DNA of 5,557 nt from Pseudobdellovibrionaceae bacterium (GTDB taxonomy: Bacteria; Bdellovibrionota; Bdellovibrionia; Bdellovibrionales; Bdellovibrionaceae), in NCBI GenBank assembly GCA_014376325.1, contig JACMRP010000256.1:1-5557 (forward strand). The letters run 5' to 3'. The notes below the pieces were generated by a model. It was not told the DNA's origin and ran no database searches. It saw nothing but the letters and a program-made list of their open reading frames with translations. A program made the translations under genes and the position numbers. The number at the start of each line of letters is the position of its first letter. Position 1 is the first letter of the stretch. Of this stretch, positions 5,526 through 5,557 are shown piece by piece.

Positions 5526-5557
5526 ATGAGACACAAAGCTGGTCACTTTTCCTACAG
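5526..5557 (+). CDS. Possible start of a further gene (partial, cut by right edge)
   Basis: ATG 5526-5528 opens a frame that runs to the right edge, giving ten residues, MRHKAGHFSY. Only a weak GAAG purine stretch (5518-5521) lies upstream. The MRHK opening is slightly like that of ribosomal protein L17, but ten residues cannot identify a family, and the expected neighbouring rpoA is not in view. It may equally be a chance open frame. Confidence 0.25.
   Translation, partial: MRHKAGHFSY

Overview
The window looks like an ordinary chromosomal stretch from a Gram-negative, Sec-exporting bacterium. The mix of genes suggests a predatory-type Bdellovibrionota (Bdellovibrio-like) genome: a c-di-GMP-type HD-GYP relative, a LonA protease, a periplasmic chalcone-isomerase-like protein, a small exported Lys-rich protein, and moderate base composition with strong GGAGG-type ribosome sites. 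That placement is an inference from overall character and was not tested by any search. I see no insertion sequence, CRISPR array, tRNA or rRNA.

Layout from left to right. (1) Positions 1-1255, minus strand: a gene cut by the left edge that starts at a TTG codon. It encodes an N-terminal receiver-like domain without the phospho-acceptor Asp, followed by an HD-GYP domain that has lost several metal-ligand and signature residues. (2) Positions 1256-1407: a divergent intergenic region with a likely -10 box for the minus gene and two tandem TTGA-N2-TCAA-type dyads in front of the plus gene. (3) Positions 1408-2046, plus strand: an exported chalcone-isomerase-like protein. (4) Positions 2071-2108: a strong hairpin that can terminate both the plus gene and lon, which converge on it. 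(5) Positions 2135-4540, minus strand: a complete lon gene. (6) Positions 4609-4992, minus strand, 68 bp upstream of lon and in the same direction: a thioredoxin-fold ArsC/Spx-family protein with a CGTC motif. (7) Positions 5047-5334, plus strand, divergent from it: a 95-residue secreted protein with a Pro-rich segment and a very Lys-rich tail. (8) Positions 5335-5525: a non-coding stretch with two nested stem-loops of similar design. (9) Positions 5526-5557: a possible start of another plus-strand gene cut by the right edge.

How the genes may work together: the ArsC/Spx-like protein and Lon may share a transcript and could form a redox and protein-quality stress unit. The other genes look like independent units. 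The least explained parts are the degenerate HD-GYP protein, the secreted Lys-rich protein (whose Lys codons contain three in-frame A-AAA-AAG heptamers), and the paired stem-loops downstream of it.
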